A DNA stretch of 64,000 nt from Flavimaribacter sp039888615 (lineage in GTDB: Bacteria > Pseudomonadota > Alphaproteobacteria > Rhizobiales > Rhizobiaceae): assembly GCA_039888615.1 (NCBI GenBank), contig JBDQQS010000021.1; one strand, given 5' to 3'. Made by a program: the position numbers and the translations under genes. Shown here piece after piece: positions 53,755 to 62,517 of the stretch. A model generated the notes under the pieces. It had not been told where the DNA came from. It worked only from the letters and a program-made list of their open reading frames with translations, and did not search any database. Numbering within the stretch: the stretch's first letter is position 1; the number at the start of each line of letters is the position of its first letter.

Positions 53755-53930
53755 TTAACAAGTATCCCGGTTATCATGTCTTCCGGTGAGGCGGGAGTGC
53801 AAACTGATACAGTATAAAGATGAGAGCTGTGTAGCATCTACGTAGAATCTGTTGTGCCACCTTCCCTGTTTTCTGTGTTGCTCCTACCACAACCGGGCGA
53901 GAAAAGGCGAATGATTGAGGATAGGCGTTC

Positions 53931-54191
53931 ATGGACAAGGCCGTGCTGGCCGTCGTTCGGCGATTTCCGCATCTGAAGGACGAGATCGAATCACTGACGA
54001 AGCGTAACGACGCACTTCAGGAAGCCTGCGAAGATTTCCTCGATGCGACAAACGCTCTCGACTGGTGGGCCGCAACGCCGAACGGCGCTGCGTCGGTCAA
54101 CCGAAAGGCGGAGTACCAGGCGCTCGTCGAAGACCTCGCTCGCGAAATTCTGTTGATGCTCGAAACACAGGGCTCCGATCCGATCGTTTGA
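53931..54191 (+). CDS. Small hypothetical protein
   Basis: An 86-residue mostly helical acidic protein (HLKDEIESLTKRNDALQEACEDFLDATNAL, then EYQALVEDLAREILLMLE). AGGATAGG precedes the ATG. I do not recognise a family. It lies 50 bases before a DUF1254 gene on the same strand and may be co-transcribed. The first helix could form a coiled coil; no signal peptide or membrane helix is seen. Confidence 0.6.
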   Translation: MDKAVLAVVRRFPHLKDEIESLTKRNDALQEACEDFLDATNALDWWAATPNGAASVNRKAEYQALVEDLAREILLMLETQGSDPIV

Positions 54192-54241
54192 CTGATCCAC
54201 GCACGACACCTTGGAACGGAAGAACCCGAGAGGAGATTTTC

Positions 54242-55714
54242 ATGTCTGCATTAGGAACCGCAGTGCTTCGCGGTATCAGAAATTTGAGCCTGTCAGCCGC
54301 CGTAGCGACGGCGTGCGCCATAGCCCCGGCTGCGGCGATCACGCAGGAGGAGGCCAACGCCATCGCCACAGAAGCCTATCTTTACTTCTATTCGCTGGTA
54401 ACTATGGATCTGACCCGTGAACAATTGACCAATGCGCCGGCGAGAGGTTCGTCCTATGGCGGTCCTCCGAACTGGTTCAACAATGTCAGAAGCTACCCGT
54501 CGGCTGACGACGAGGCGGTGGTCAGGCCGAATTTCGACACGCTGTACTCCAGCGCGTGGCTTGATCTGACGGAAGAACCGGTCGTTATCTCCGTGCCGGA
54601 CACGGATGGACGGTACTATCTGTTGCCGATGCTCGACATGTGGACGGACGTCTTCGCCTCGCCCGGCTGGCGCACGACCGGCACAGAAGCCCAGACCCTG
54701 CTTATTACTCCTCCCGATTGGCGACCCGATCTGCGCGACAAGCTCGCAGAGGAGTACAAGCTGCCGGAAAACACGCTGCGGATCGACGCGCCGACGCCCC
54801 ATGTCTGGGTCATCGGCCGCATCAAGACAGATGGTCCGCACGACTATCCGGCTGTTCACAAGATCCAGGACGGCCTCAAGATAAGCCCACTGTCGAAATG
54901 GGGGCAGGATTCGGCGGCTCCGACGGTGACGGTCAATCCGGACATCGACATGAAGACGCCGCCGAAGGTGCAGGTGGACACGATGTCCGGCGAGACGTTC
55001 TTCGCCCGCGCCGCCGAATTGCTGAAAACCTATCCGCCGCATGACACGGATCAGCCGATCCTGTCGCGAATGGAAAGGCTCGGATTGCAGCAAGGCGAAA
55101 GCTTCGACGTTTCCAGCGCTGACCCTGTCGTCAAACAGGCTATCGAGCGCGCGCCGAAAGCCGCTCAGGAACTGATGGCGTGGAAGACGCCGAAGCTCGC
55201 TTCCGTCGTGAACTACTGGTCGATGAACACCGACACGATGGGGGTTTACGGCAACTATTACCTCAAGCGCGCGATCATCACGCAGGTGGGTCTGGGCGCG
55301 AACCAGCCGCAGGACGCAATCTATCCGCTGAACCTGGCCGACAGCGAAGGCAAGGTTCTGGACGGCGTCAACGACTATGTCCTGCACTTCGAGAAATCCG
55401 AGCTTCCGCCGGCGGACGGCTTCTGGTCGGTGACCCTCTACGATCGCGAGGGGTACCAGGTTCCAAACAGCCTCGATCGCTTCGCCGTGTCGAGTTGGAT
55501 GCCGTTCGAATACAATACGGACGGCTCGCTGGATCTCTACTTTCAGAACGAAAGCCCCGGCAAGGACAAGGAGGCGAACTGGCTGCCCGCGCCGAAGCGA
55601 CCTTTCAACCTGACCATGCGCCTCTATGCGCCGAAGACTCAGGCTCTGACTGGCAAATGGAACCCTCCGGCTGTCATGAAATCGGACTCGCTGCCGCGCA
55701 TAACCGGTCAGTGA
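54242..55714 (+). CDS. DUF1254/DUF1214 secreted protein
   Basis: A 490-residue exported protein; the ATG at 54242 follows GAGAGGAG and gives a signal peptide (RNLSLSAAVATACAIAPAAA). DUF1254 occupies about residues 55-185 (RPNFDTLYSSAWLDLTEEPVVISVPDTDGRYYLLPMLDMWTDVF) and DUF1214 about residues 360-470 (ADGFWSVTLYDREGYQV, NRFAVSS-like segment LDRFAVSSW). These paired beta-rich domains are common in alphaproteobacteria, biochemical role unknown. Ends with a strong terminator. Confidence 0.9.
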   Translation: MSALGTAVLRGIRNLSLSAAVATACAIAPAAAITQEEANAIATEAYLYFYSLVTMDLTREQLTNAPARGSSYGGPPNWFNNVRSYPSADDEAVVRPNFDTLYSSAWLDLTEEPVVISVPDTDGRYYLLPMLDMWTDVFASPGWRTTGTEAQTLLITPPDWRPDLRDKLAEEYKLPENTLRIDAPTPHVWVIGRIKTDGPHDYPAVHKIQDGLKISPLSKWGQDSAAPTVTVNPDIDMKTPPKVQVDTMSGETFFARAAELLKTYPPHDTDQPILSRMERLGLQQGESFDVSSADPVVKQAIERAPKAAQELMAWKTPKLASVVNYWSMNTDTMGVYGNYYLKRAIITQVGLGANQPQDAIYPLNLADSEGKVLDGVNDYVLHFEKSELPPADGFWSVTLYDREGYQVPNSLDRFAVSSWMPFEYNTDGSLDLYFQNESPGKDKEANWLPAPKRPFNLTMRLYAPKTQALTGKWNPPAVMKSDSLPRITGQ

Positions 55715-55788
55715 TTGACCTCAAGCGAGCAGCGGAGGCGCCACGCCTTCTCCAACCGGCATTTGGCTGCTCCAACCCGTAAACCTTC

Positions 55789-55818
55789 AGCCCCGGCGCA
55801 ACTCGCCGGGGCTGTTTT
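55789..55818 (+). terminator. Terminator of the DUF1254 gene
   Basis: AGCCCCGGCG (55789-55798) pairs with CGCCGGGGCT (55804-55813) over a 5-base loop, followed by GTTTTG. Confidence 0.85.
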
Positions 55819-56030
55819 GTCTTGTTCCGCCGGCGAAACGGAAATTCGCGCATCAATGCCGCCTCTCATCAAGTTTTGCCGGTTTATCGCCATTTTCTGA
55901 TTACAAGTGTCGCCACACGCAGAATTGCTCGGCCGCACACTCGCACTGTCGGCAGGGATAACCTAACTATCGATTTGCCAATAACGTCCAAATCATGCTC
56001 ATTTCCCAGTAACGCACGGGTTTTTGGAAC
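55819..56030. other. Spacer before the DUF930 gene
   Basis: About 210 bases after the terminator, with no gene or RNA recognised; the promoter of the DUF930 gene is expected here. Confidence 0.35.
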
Positions 56031-57083
56031 TTGGAAGTAACGAATGAAATTCCGGACGCTCCGGTCATCGGGGCGGCGCGATCAAGATGGTTCTACGGAG
56101 CGGTCGCCATCTCGCTGCTGGTCCACGTTGTTCTTGCGATCGTTGTGCTTCAACTGATCCACCGCGAGCATGATCCGGAGATCGAGGCCGTGATGGTCGA
56201 CCTGGTTCCGCCTCCGCAAGCGGAAGCGGAAGAGCCAGAACTTGAGTTGCCGGAGGATTTCACGGCCGAAGCCCCGCCGCAGGAACCGGCGCCTCCTCCT
56301 GTGGAAGAAGTCGATGAAGAACAGGAAATGGCCCAGTCGGCGCAGTCCATGCCGGTGTTGAAGCCGGTAACCGAGTTCGGGGAGACCGACAGCGGACCTT
56401 TGATCAATCGTGATGGTATCGCAAAGCAGCGGCAAGGCGACCCCGAGGCGGACACTGGCGCCGCAGAGACGGATGGTCCCGCCGAGACGCAGACCGCGGC
56501 CAGCGAGACCAGCGAAGACGCCGTCGACTCCCCAAAGGAACAAGCGATGGACCTGCCGGAGCTCTCCGAACCCGTGGCGGAGCCTGAACTTGCCGCGGAC
56601 ACCGGCGACGCAGTTGAAAGGATTATCGCTGAAGAGCAAAAACTTGCTCTCGTTGCGCCCGAGGCGGAGACGGCCCCGCAAACGTCGACTGCCAGCGGCG
56701 GCGCCGCCGGAACGCCGGACGACCTGCCTCACGCCGAGGAACTTTACTCAGACACCATGCTCGAAAGCCCGCGCGTCCGGACTGCGATGAACGGCATGCC
56801 GCGATCCGAACGGGCGAACCTGCTCTGCGTGACGGAAATGCGCGGACAGTTGATGGCGAGCAGCCCGCCCTATCCGCCGGAGATGCTGCCCTCGTTCGAT
56901 CTGCCCTTTGGCACGGTGCTCGCGCCGGACAAGGCTGCGTTTCGAAGCCAGGGGCAATGGTATGACTTCGCTTTTCGTTGCGAAGTGGATGAGGATGTTA
57001 CGAAAGTGGTGAATTTCAGCTACCGCGTCGGCGCGCCAATACCCCGCGACCAGTGGTCGGCGCGCGGCTTTCCGAGTTTCTGA
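56031..57083 (+). CDS. Membrane-anchored DUF930 protein
   Basis: A 350-residue protein starting at TTG 56031; no ATG gives the whole membrane helix, and the ribosome site is weak. A single N-terminal helix (WFYGAVAISLLVHVVLAIVVLQ) is followed by a long Pro/Glu-rich linker (about residues 58-230), the TonB-like layout of a periplasm-spanning arm. The C-terminal 110 residues are the DUF930 domain (ERANLLCVTEMRGQL, AFRSQGQWYDFAFRCEVDEDVTKVVNFSYRVG, IPRDQW), with two cysteines likely to pair. Role unknown; despite the TonB-like layout there is no TonB C-terminal motif. Confidence 0.85.
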   Translation: MEVTNEIPDAPVIGAARSRWFYGAVAISLLVHVVLAIVVLQLIHREHDPEIEAVMVDLVPPPQAEAEEPELELPEDFTAEAPPQEPAPPPVEEVDEEQEMAQSAQSMPVLKPVTEFGETDSGPLINRDGIAKQRQGDPEADTGAAETDGPAETQTAASETSEDAVDSPKEQAMDLPELSEPVAEPELAADTGDAVERIIAEEQKLALVAPEAETAPQTSTASGGAAGTPDDLPHAEELYSDTMLESPRVRTAMNGMPRSERANLLCVTEMRGQLMASSPPYPPEMLPSFDLPFGTVLAPDKAAFRSQGQWYDFAFRCEVDEDVTKVVNFSYRVGAPIPRDQWSARGFPSF

Positions 57084-57087
57084 CAGA

Positions 57088-57119
57088 ACGCCGCCGCTGT
57101 CCTCACAGCGACGGCATTT
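57088..57119. terminator. Terminator of the DUF930 gene
   Basis: GCCGCCGCTGT (57088-57098) pairs with ACAGCGACGGC (57103-57113) with one mismatch and a 4-base loop, followed by ATTTTATTT. It separates convergent genes. Confidence 0.75.
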
Positions 57120-57134
57120 TATTTCAGCGCGTCG

Positions 57135-58049
57135 TCATTCTTTCATCTCGTCGAGATCGATACCATGCGTATCGAACCACCATTCCGGTTCCTTGTCGGG
57201 ATGTTGGTCGCGAAGGCGCTGATATTTGTCGCGAAGACTCTGCTGACGATGGACTTCCTCGATAAAGAATGGGTGGTCGAGGCCGCCGCCCAGTGAATAA
57301 ATCCGACGCAGCAGCTTGCGCAGGACATATCCCTGTTCCTTATTGCCAGGTCGATATCCGCTTTCGATCACCCGCATCACTGTATCGCAGAGCGTATCAA
57401 GCGCATCTGCCGGCGGTGCGCCGTTCACAAGCATGTCGAGCCGCTCCAACCCGAAACCCGCATCGATGCAGGTTCCAAGCGGATTGACGATGTTTCCGAT
57501 CTCGATTCCGTCTTTGTGAAACTCTGTGCAATATCCGTTTATATTGCCGTCGCTCCACGTGCATTCCGGTTCGGCGACGATCGGTATGCGCCCGCGAAAA
57601 AGTGGGGACCATTCCGCCATACGATCCGGATGAATCGTGACGTAATCGGGCTCGATCCCCGTTTCTGCGAGAAAATCGAGCCAGAATTCAATTGCCTGGC
57701 CGACGTTCATCTCACGGAAGGAGAAAAGCCCGAGCATAGTGAAATGGAGGAAGTGGCTTCCGTCTCCGATTTCGTCGAGATCGCCCATGCGCAGGCAGGC
57801 CTGGCTGTTGGCGATGGTTCCGGTATGGAAAGGATCGGAGAAGAATGATTTGTACTGCTGCATTCCTGCGCTGCAGAACAGCGTGGTGTCGTCGTGCGGC
57901 CGTACGGATTCGATACGCGAAAATTCGATGCCTCTTTTAAGGCAGAAGTCCTGATACTGCCGGATTATGCGTCCCGCGGTGACATAGGCAACCTCCTTTG
58001 ATTTGTGTTGGCCTGATGCACAGATAGCAGCGCCTGGAGAACGTGGCAA
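57135..58049 (-). CDS. Stand-alone alanyl-tRNA-synthetase-like catalytic domain
   Basis: A 304-residue class II synthetase fold matching only the first third of AlaRS. LFCSAGMQQYKSFF (residues 58-70), QACLRMGDLDEIGDGSHFLHFTMLGLFSF (motif 2 region, 84-111), DGIEIGNIVNPLGTCIDAGFGLERL (motif 3, 180-204) and YVLRKLLRRI (241-250) line up in AlaRS order. The tRNA-recognition, editing (HxxxH) and C-Ala domains are absent. It may activate alanine or a similar amino acid and transfer it to something other than tRNA. The TTG start at 58049 is uncertain: AAAGGAGG at about residue 17 precedes an out-of-frame ATG. Confidence 0.75.
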   Translation of the reverse strand: MPRSPGAAICASGQHKSKEVAYVTAGRIIRQYQDFCLKRGIEFSRIESVRPHDDTTLFCSAGMQQYKSFFSDPFHTGTIANSQACLRMGDLDEIGDGSHFLHFTMLGLFSFREMNVGQAIEFWLDFLAETGIEPDYVTIHPDRMAEWSPLFRGRIPIVAEPECTWSDGNINGYCTEFHKDGIEIGNIVNPLGTCIDAGFGLERLDMLVNGAPPADALDTLCDTVMRVIESGYRPGNKEQGYVLRKLLRRIYSLGGGLDHPFFIEEVHRQQSLRDKYQRLRDQHPDKEPEWWFDTHGIDLDEMKE

Positions 58050-58243
58050 GACGCTTCCCTGTCTCGACTGCTGCTGCGAACGCGGACTTCCATGTGAAAA
58101 GTTGAATTAAGTAGGCATATTTTTCATAACCTGAGAGTCCCAAACCGCAAAAGCCAGTCGTCACCATTGCAAGCGGACCTTCAGCGTCCGGAATGCAGTC
58201 AAAATGTGCGGCGTCGTCAGCGCCGGGTGAACGGGGGCTTTTC

Positions 58244-60643
58244 ATGGCAGGTCAGAGACCGGACGATACAGGAAATACATGCATCCGCAGGCGGCGCTAT
58301 GCGCTGCTCGCCGGCGCAGCAATCATGATCGGAGCGGCGCTGCCCGCGCTTTCCTCACATCCCGTATCGGCGCAGATCGCGCAACAGCCGATCTCGGTTC
58401 CGGCCGGGTCGCTGACGCGGGCGCTCAACGATCTCGCCGCGCAGACCGGCCTGCAAATCCTTTTCGACGCGAACCTTGCGAATGGCAAGACCACCAACGG
58501 CGTCACGGGCACGATGACGCCGGATGAAGCGCTCGACGCGGTGCTCGCCGGAACCGACGTGACCGCCAGTTTCGCCGCCGCCGATCAGGTTGCGCTCGAA
58601 ATGGAAGGCGCGCCGCTTTCAGCGGACGGCAGCGTTCTGCTGGACACGATCTACGTCTACGGCGCCAAGGACGCAACCACCCTGCAGGACACAAGCGCCA
58701 GCGTCGGCGTTGTGACGGCGCAGGACATCGATTACGGCCAGATCCAGTATCTCCCGCAATCTTTGCGGCGCCTTGCGAACGTCGAAAAGGGCGCGACCAA
58801 CAACACCGGCATCGTCGTGCGCGGCATGAACTTCGAGGGCTTTTCCCCGGCTGGCGCGCCAATGGGCTCAATCTATGTCGATGGCGTCTTGCAGAGCCGT
58901 TACAACTCCCGCTTCGGCGCGCGCAGCCTGTGGGACGCCGAGCAGGTCGAGGTCTATCGCGGTCCGCAATCCACGCTCAGCGGAAGAGCCGCGACGGCTG
59001 GCGCGATCTACGTCAAGACGAAGGACCCGACCTTCGACACCGAACTGGTTCTGTCGACCCGCTTCGGCAACAAGGACCTTGCCGGCGGCGCGTTCATCAT
59101 CAACACGCCGATCAGCGAGGACGCGGGACTGGCGCTGCGCATCGCCGGCGAATACGAGCAACTGACCACCGAAATCGAGTATCCCGAGTACTACGGTCTT
59201 GCAAATTACGACAACTTCACGACCGAACTGAGCGGGAATATTCGCGCCAAGCTGCTTTTTGCACCCGACGAAATGCCGGACACGCAGGCGCTGTTCACCT
59301 ACTCCTATTCCAAGGACCGCCCGAACGAACGCCTGGTCGGGCCGGATATTGGCGACCGTGGAGACTTCTATCAGTTCACGACATTCGCCGAGTACCGGGA
59401 AATCGACGTGCACAATCTCGGACTGGAGGTGACGCATGAATTCTCGGACGCGCTCATTTTCACCTCCCAGACTGGTCTCAGCCACGGGATCACGGCGCGT
59501 GAGTCGATCGACAACGGCACGCCGAATATCGACAACGCATTCTACGGCGCCTACTACGACACGCTCTTTTCGCAGGAACTGCGGCTGAACTACGATCAGG
59601 ACCGCTGGAGCTGGGTCGCCGGCCTCTTCGGCAGCTACGAATATCAGGATTCGAGCTTCTTCGCCCGGCTCACCGAATGGTCCATCGAGCAGGAGCAGTT
59701 TTACGAAAGATGGACCACCAACCTCGCGGCTTTCGGCGAAGCGACTTACGAATTCACACCCGGCTGGAAACTAACGGTCGGCGGACGCCTCGACTACCTC
59801 ACGGAGAAGACCGACGAAACGGACCTCCTGACCTATATCGGCTACAGCACGTCCACCGCCGCCAACACGGCCGAGATCAGCGAAGTCAACTTCGTACCCA
59901 AGATCGTCCTCACCCGGGAATTCAACGAGGACCATTCGACCGGTTTCTCGTTTTCACAGGGCTTTCGCACCGGTGGTTTCTATGTCGATCCGGTGTCCGG
60001 CGAAGCCGTCTCCTACGATCCGGAATTCGCCAACAACTACGAGATCTTCTACAAGGGCCTGTTCCTGGATAAACGTCTGAGGGTCAACGCCAACCTGTTC
60101 TACACCCAGTACACCGACCAGCAGATTGAAACCTATGCCGACCCGGGCGTGCCGACCGGCACCATTGTCAGCAACGCGGCGTCATCCTTCGCCTATGGTT
60201 TCGAGTTCGAACCCAGTTACGACGTCAACGACAATCTGTCGCTCTTCGCATCGGTCGGCTATCTGCACACCGAGTTCGAGGATTTCTACCATTCGATCTA
60301 CGGCGATCTCGAAGGCGAAGCCTTTCCGGAAGCGCCGGAGTGGACGGTCGCTTTCGGCGGGCTCTACACCTTCGACAACGGTTTCTATATCGGCGGCGAC
60401 GCCAAGTTCCTCTCCGATTATACGGCCCGTTTCAGCACGAACCCGCCGCTCGACCGCATGGATTCGCGCTTCCTCGTGAACCTTCAGGCCGGCGTCCGGC
60501 GCAACAACTGGGAGATCAACGCCTTTGCAGAAAACCTCCTGGACGAGCGCTACTACACCATGACGGAACTCGACGGCGTACCGCAATTCGCCCAAATCGG
60601 GCCCAGCAGGCTCTTCGGCGTGAACCTCAAGGCGAAGTTCTGA
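58244..60643 (+). CDS. TonB-dependent siderophore receptor with signalling domain (FecA-like)
   Basis: A 799-residue outer-membrane receptor. After a long signal region (ALLAGAAIMIGAALPALSSHPVSA) comes the STN signalling domain (ISVPAGSLTRALNDLAAQTGLQILFD, about residues 48-110), the plug (DTIYVYGAKDATTL, VEVYRGPQSTLSGRAATAGAIYVKTKDP) and a 22-strand-type barrel ending in LFGVNLKAKF. The STN domain predicts surface signalling through an anti-sigma factor, and fecIR-like genes follow at 61.9-63.5 kb. Substrate is probably a ferric siderophore. Start chosen for GGGGG upstream and for the signal peptide. Confidence 0.94.
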   Translation: MAGQRPDDTGNTCIRRRRYALLAGAAIMIGAALPALSSHPVSAQIAQQPISVPAGSLTRALNDLAAQTGLQILFDANLANGKTTNGVTGTMTPDEALDAVLAGTDVTASFAAADQVALEMEGAPLSADGSVLLDTIYVYGAKDATTLQDTSASVGVVTAQDIDYGQIQYLPQSLRRLANVEKGATNNTGIVVRGMNFEGFSPAGAPMGSIYVDGVLQSRYNSRFGARSLWDAEQVEVYRGPQSTLSGRAATAGAIYVKTKDPTFDTELVLSTRFGNKDLAGGAFIINTPISEDAGLALRIAGEYEQLTTEIEYPEYYGLANYDNFTTELSGNIRAKLLFAPDEMPDTQALFTYSYSKDRPNERLVGPDIGDRGDFYQFTTFAEYREIDVHNLGLEVTHEFSDALIFTSQTGLSHGITARESIDNGTPNIDNAFYGAYYDTLFSQELRLNYDQDRWSWVAGLFGSYEYQDSSFFARLTEWSIEQEQFYERWTTNLAAFGEATYEFTPGWKLTVGGRLDYLTEKTDETDLLTYIGYSTSTAANTAEISEVNFVPKIVLTREFNEDHSTGFSFSQGFRTGGFYVDPVSGEAVSYDPEFANNYEIFYKGLFLDKRLRVNANLFYTQYTDQQIETYADPGVPTGTIVSNAASSFAYGFEFEPSYDVNDNLSLFASVGYLHTEFEDFYHSIYGDLEGEAFPEAPEWTVAFGGLYTFDNGFYIGGDAKFLSDYTARFSTNPPLDRMDSRFLVNLQAGVRRNNWEINAFAENLLDERYYTMTELDGVPQFAQIGPSRLFGVNLKAKF

Positions 60644-61584
60644 CACACTACAGGACAAATGCCTCGCTCCTGTTCGGCGTCATTCTGCTCCTGACGCTGT
60701 CGGCGCCGACGGCGTCGGCAGCCTGTGACGGACGGCTGGTTTCGGAGCATATTCATGGTGATCCGGTATGCGCGCCATCAGACCCGAAGCGCATCGTGAC
60801 ACTGGATCCCTGGCTGTCGCTCGGAATGCTGGACGAACTTGGCGCGCCGATCATCGGCGTACCGATCCTCGGCATTCAGGACAAGGCGCTGCGGGACAAG
60901 ATGAAGACAAAGGAGGTCGCCGATCTTGGCCATCCGTTGGAGCCGAGCCTCGAAGGCGTGATCGCCCTGCAGCCCGATCTGATCATCGGGTATTCCTATT
61001 TGCACCAGCAGGTCTACGACCGGCTGTCAGACGTCGCGCCCACGCTCCTACTCGAGCAGATGGACTGGAAAGACCAGTTCCTCATGCTCGCCGATATCGC
61101 CAATCGCATGGAAGTCGCGCGCGCCATGATGGACATATACGAACGTCGGGCGGCGTCAATCCGCAAGCGTGTGCCGGAGAACCTGCAGGTCTCCGTCGTT
61201 CGCGTCGCGCCGTTCGGTTTCCAGGTCTATCTCGACGGCCCGGCAGCCTATGCGCCCTATCGCGTGCTGAGCGAAGCCGGCGTGCGGCGCACAGACTACG
61301 AGACCACCACCGACGCGACGATGCTCAAGCGACCGGACTGGGAAGAGCTTCTGGAGCTTGACGGCGATGTCCTGCTTTACGTCGTTGCAAGCGGCATCGA
61401 TCCCTCCCCCGACAACGGTCTGGCGGCGTCGACAATCGAGAACCCGATCTGGCGGCTGCTTCCCGCCGTCGCCGATGGCCGCGCCCATCGCATCGACCGG
61501 GCGACGTGGATGGGGTTCCACGGGATAACTTCGGCGCACCGGGTTCTGGACGATATCAAACGCCATATACTGGCCGGTCAATGA
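60640..61584 (+). CDS. Periplasmic siderophore/cobalamin-type ABC binding protein
   Basis: About 314 residues with a signal peptide (SLLFGVILLLTLSAPTASA) and a FhuD/FepB-like domain: RIVTLDPWLSLGMLDELGAPIIGVP, EPSLEGVIALQPDLIIGYSYLHQQVYDRLSDVAPTLLL, and a late TWMGFHGITSAHRVLDDI. No ATG, GTG or TTG exists in frame between the receptor stop and the mature protein. A CTG at 60640-60642 overlaps the receptor's TGA (CTGA), in the position where an ATGA overlap would be expected; AAGGC-GAAG lies upstream. It hands siderophore to a permease not present here. Confidence 0.85.
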   Translation: MTHYRTNASLLFGVILLLTLSAPTASAACDGRLVSEHIHGDPVCAPSDPKRIVTLDPWLSLGMLDELGAPIIGVPILGIQDKALRDKMKTKEVADLGHPLEPSLEGVIALQPDLIIGYSYLHQQVYDRLSDVAPTLLLEQMDWKDQFLMLADIANRMEVARAMMDIYERRAASIRKRVPENLQVSVVRVAPFGFQVYLDGPAAYAPYRVLSEAGVRRTDYETTTDATMLKRPDWEELLELDGDVLLYVVASGIDPSPDNGLAASTIENPIWRLLPAVADGRAHRIDRATWMGFHGITSAHRVLDDIKRHILAGQ

Positions 61585-61874
61585 GGGTCGCGCCTCAGGC
61601 ACTGTTACCCTGATGCAACATTGACGAAAGTTTGCTCAACTTGCGCTTCCGCTGCGCCAATGTTTGCCCAACTCGATTATTGCAATGAAAACAACGATAA
61701 ATATGATAATTTTGATCATATTTTAAACGCCTTGGGTTGATCGCATTAGATCTCTTCTAACTTATTGCTATTGCATATTTTTTCCCCGCGTCTTTTAGTG
61801 TGCGGAGCAATATTTGAAAGGTGAGAGGCGCGGAGGCTGCCTCCCGCAAAACATTTCCAGGGTTCTTCGAGACG
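61585..61874. other. AT-rich promoter region of the sigma-factor gene
   Basis: About 290 bases, very AT-rich between 61680 and 61790, unlike the GC-rich flanks. It contains a candidate iron-regulator site at 61702-61720. No gene supported. Confidence 0.5.
61702..61720. promoter_or_regulatory. Candidate RirA-type iron-responsive operator
   Basis: The sequence TGA-N9-TCA at 61704-61718 matches the iron-responsive operator consensus described for RirA in rhizobia, and the dyad extends by two more bases on each side. It lies about 150 bases before the ECF sigma gene of an iron locus. Confidence 0.55.
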
Positions 61875-62426
61875 ATGTCCAGCGCATGGAATGCGACCAC
61901 TGATAATCCGCAGTTCGACGGCAATGAATTGCTGAATCACGCCATCGAGGTCTACTACCATGACGTCGCCAGGGCCGTCGGCCGTCGGGGCCTGACCCAG
62001 GGCAGCGCCCTCGACATTGTCCATGACCTGTATGTCAAGCTGGCCGCGCAGCCGGACGTGCTGCGCGACAAGAGATCCATAAAGGCCTTTCTGTGCCGCG
62101 CCGCAATCAATCTCGGCATAGACCGGCGCAGGCGCGAGCAGTTCGAGGCGCGGCTGTTCGCCTCGATGGACCATGAAGTCCATGACATCGCGGCGGAAAC
62201 GGCGTCGCCCGACTATCGCATCGAGGTCAAGGCGCGCATACGCATATTGAAAGAAGCCATCGCCGAATTGCCAGTTCGCAGACGCGCTGTCTTCATTCTG
62301 CACCGGCTCCACCACTACACGCCGGAGGAGATCGCCGCGCATCTGAAAATTTCACGCAACATGGTCGACCGCCATCTCAGGCGCGCATTGGCCCACTGTC
62401 TTGACCGTCTCGTCGAGTTGGGCTGA
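61875..62426 (+). CDS. ECF sigma factor, FecI-like
   Basis: A 183-residue sigma-70 family factor (an in-frame GTG at 61821 would add 18). Region 2 is seen as YYHDVARAVGRRGLTQGSALDIVHDLYVKLA...SIKAFLCRAAINLGIDRRRR, and region 4 as RIRILKEAIAELPVRRRAVFILHRLHHYTPEEIAAHLKISRNMVDRHLRRAL, with the helix-turn-helix that reads the -35 element. In the Fec paradigm it is released by the FecR protein when the receptor is loaded, then transcribes the receptor genes. Confidence 0.92.
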   Translation: MSSAWNATTDNPQFDGNELLNHAIEVYYHDVARAVGRRGLTQGSALDIVHDLYVKLAAQPDVLRDKRSIKAFLCRAAINLGIDRRRREQFEARLFASMDHEVHDIAAETASPDYRIEVKARIRILKEAIAELPVRRRAVFILHRLHHYTPEEIAAHLKISRNMVDRHLRRALAHCLDRLVELG

Positions 62427-62517
62427 CAGAACGCGAGTGGCTAAAGCCACTGGTAGAGTCCCAATCCATCCCCTTTATTCGTTTACAGGGTAAGACAGGA
62501 ATTTGCCCGGAGAAACC

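Noticed and set aside
60340..60639. Extension of the binding-protein frame back into the receptor gene
   Set aside because: This stretch is the shadow of the receptor barrel in another frame; homology of the binding protein starts only at its signal peptide.
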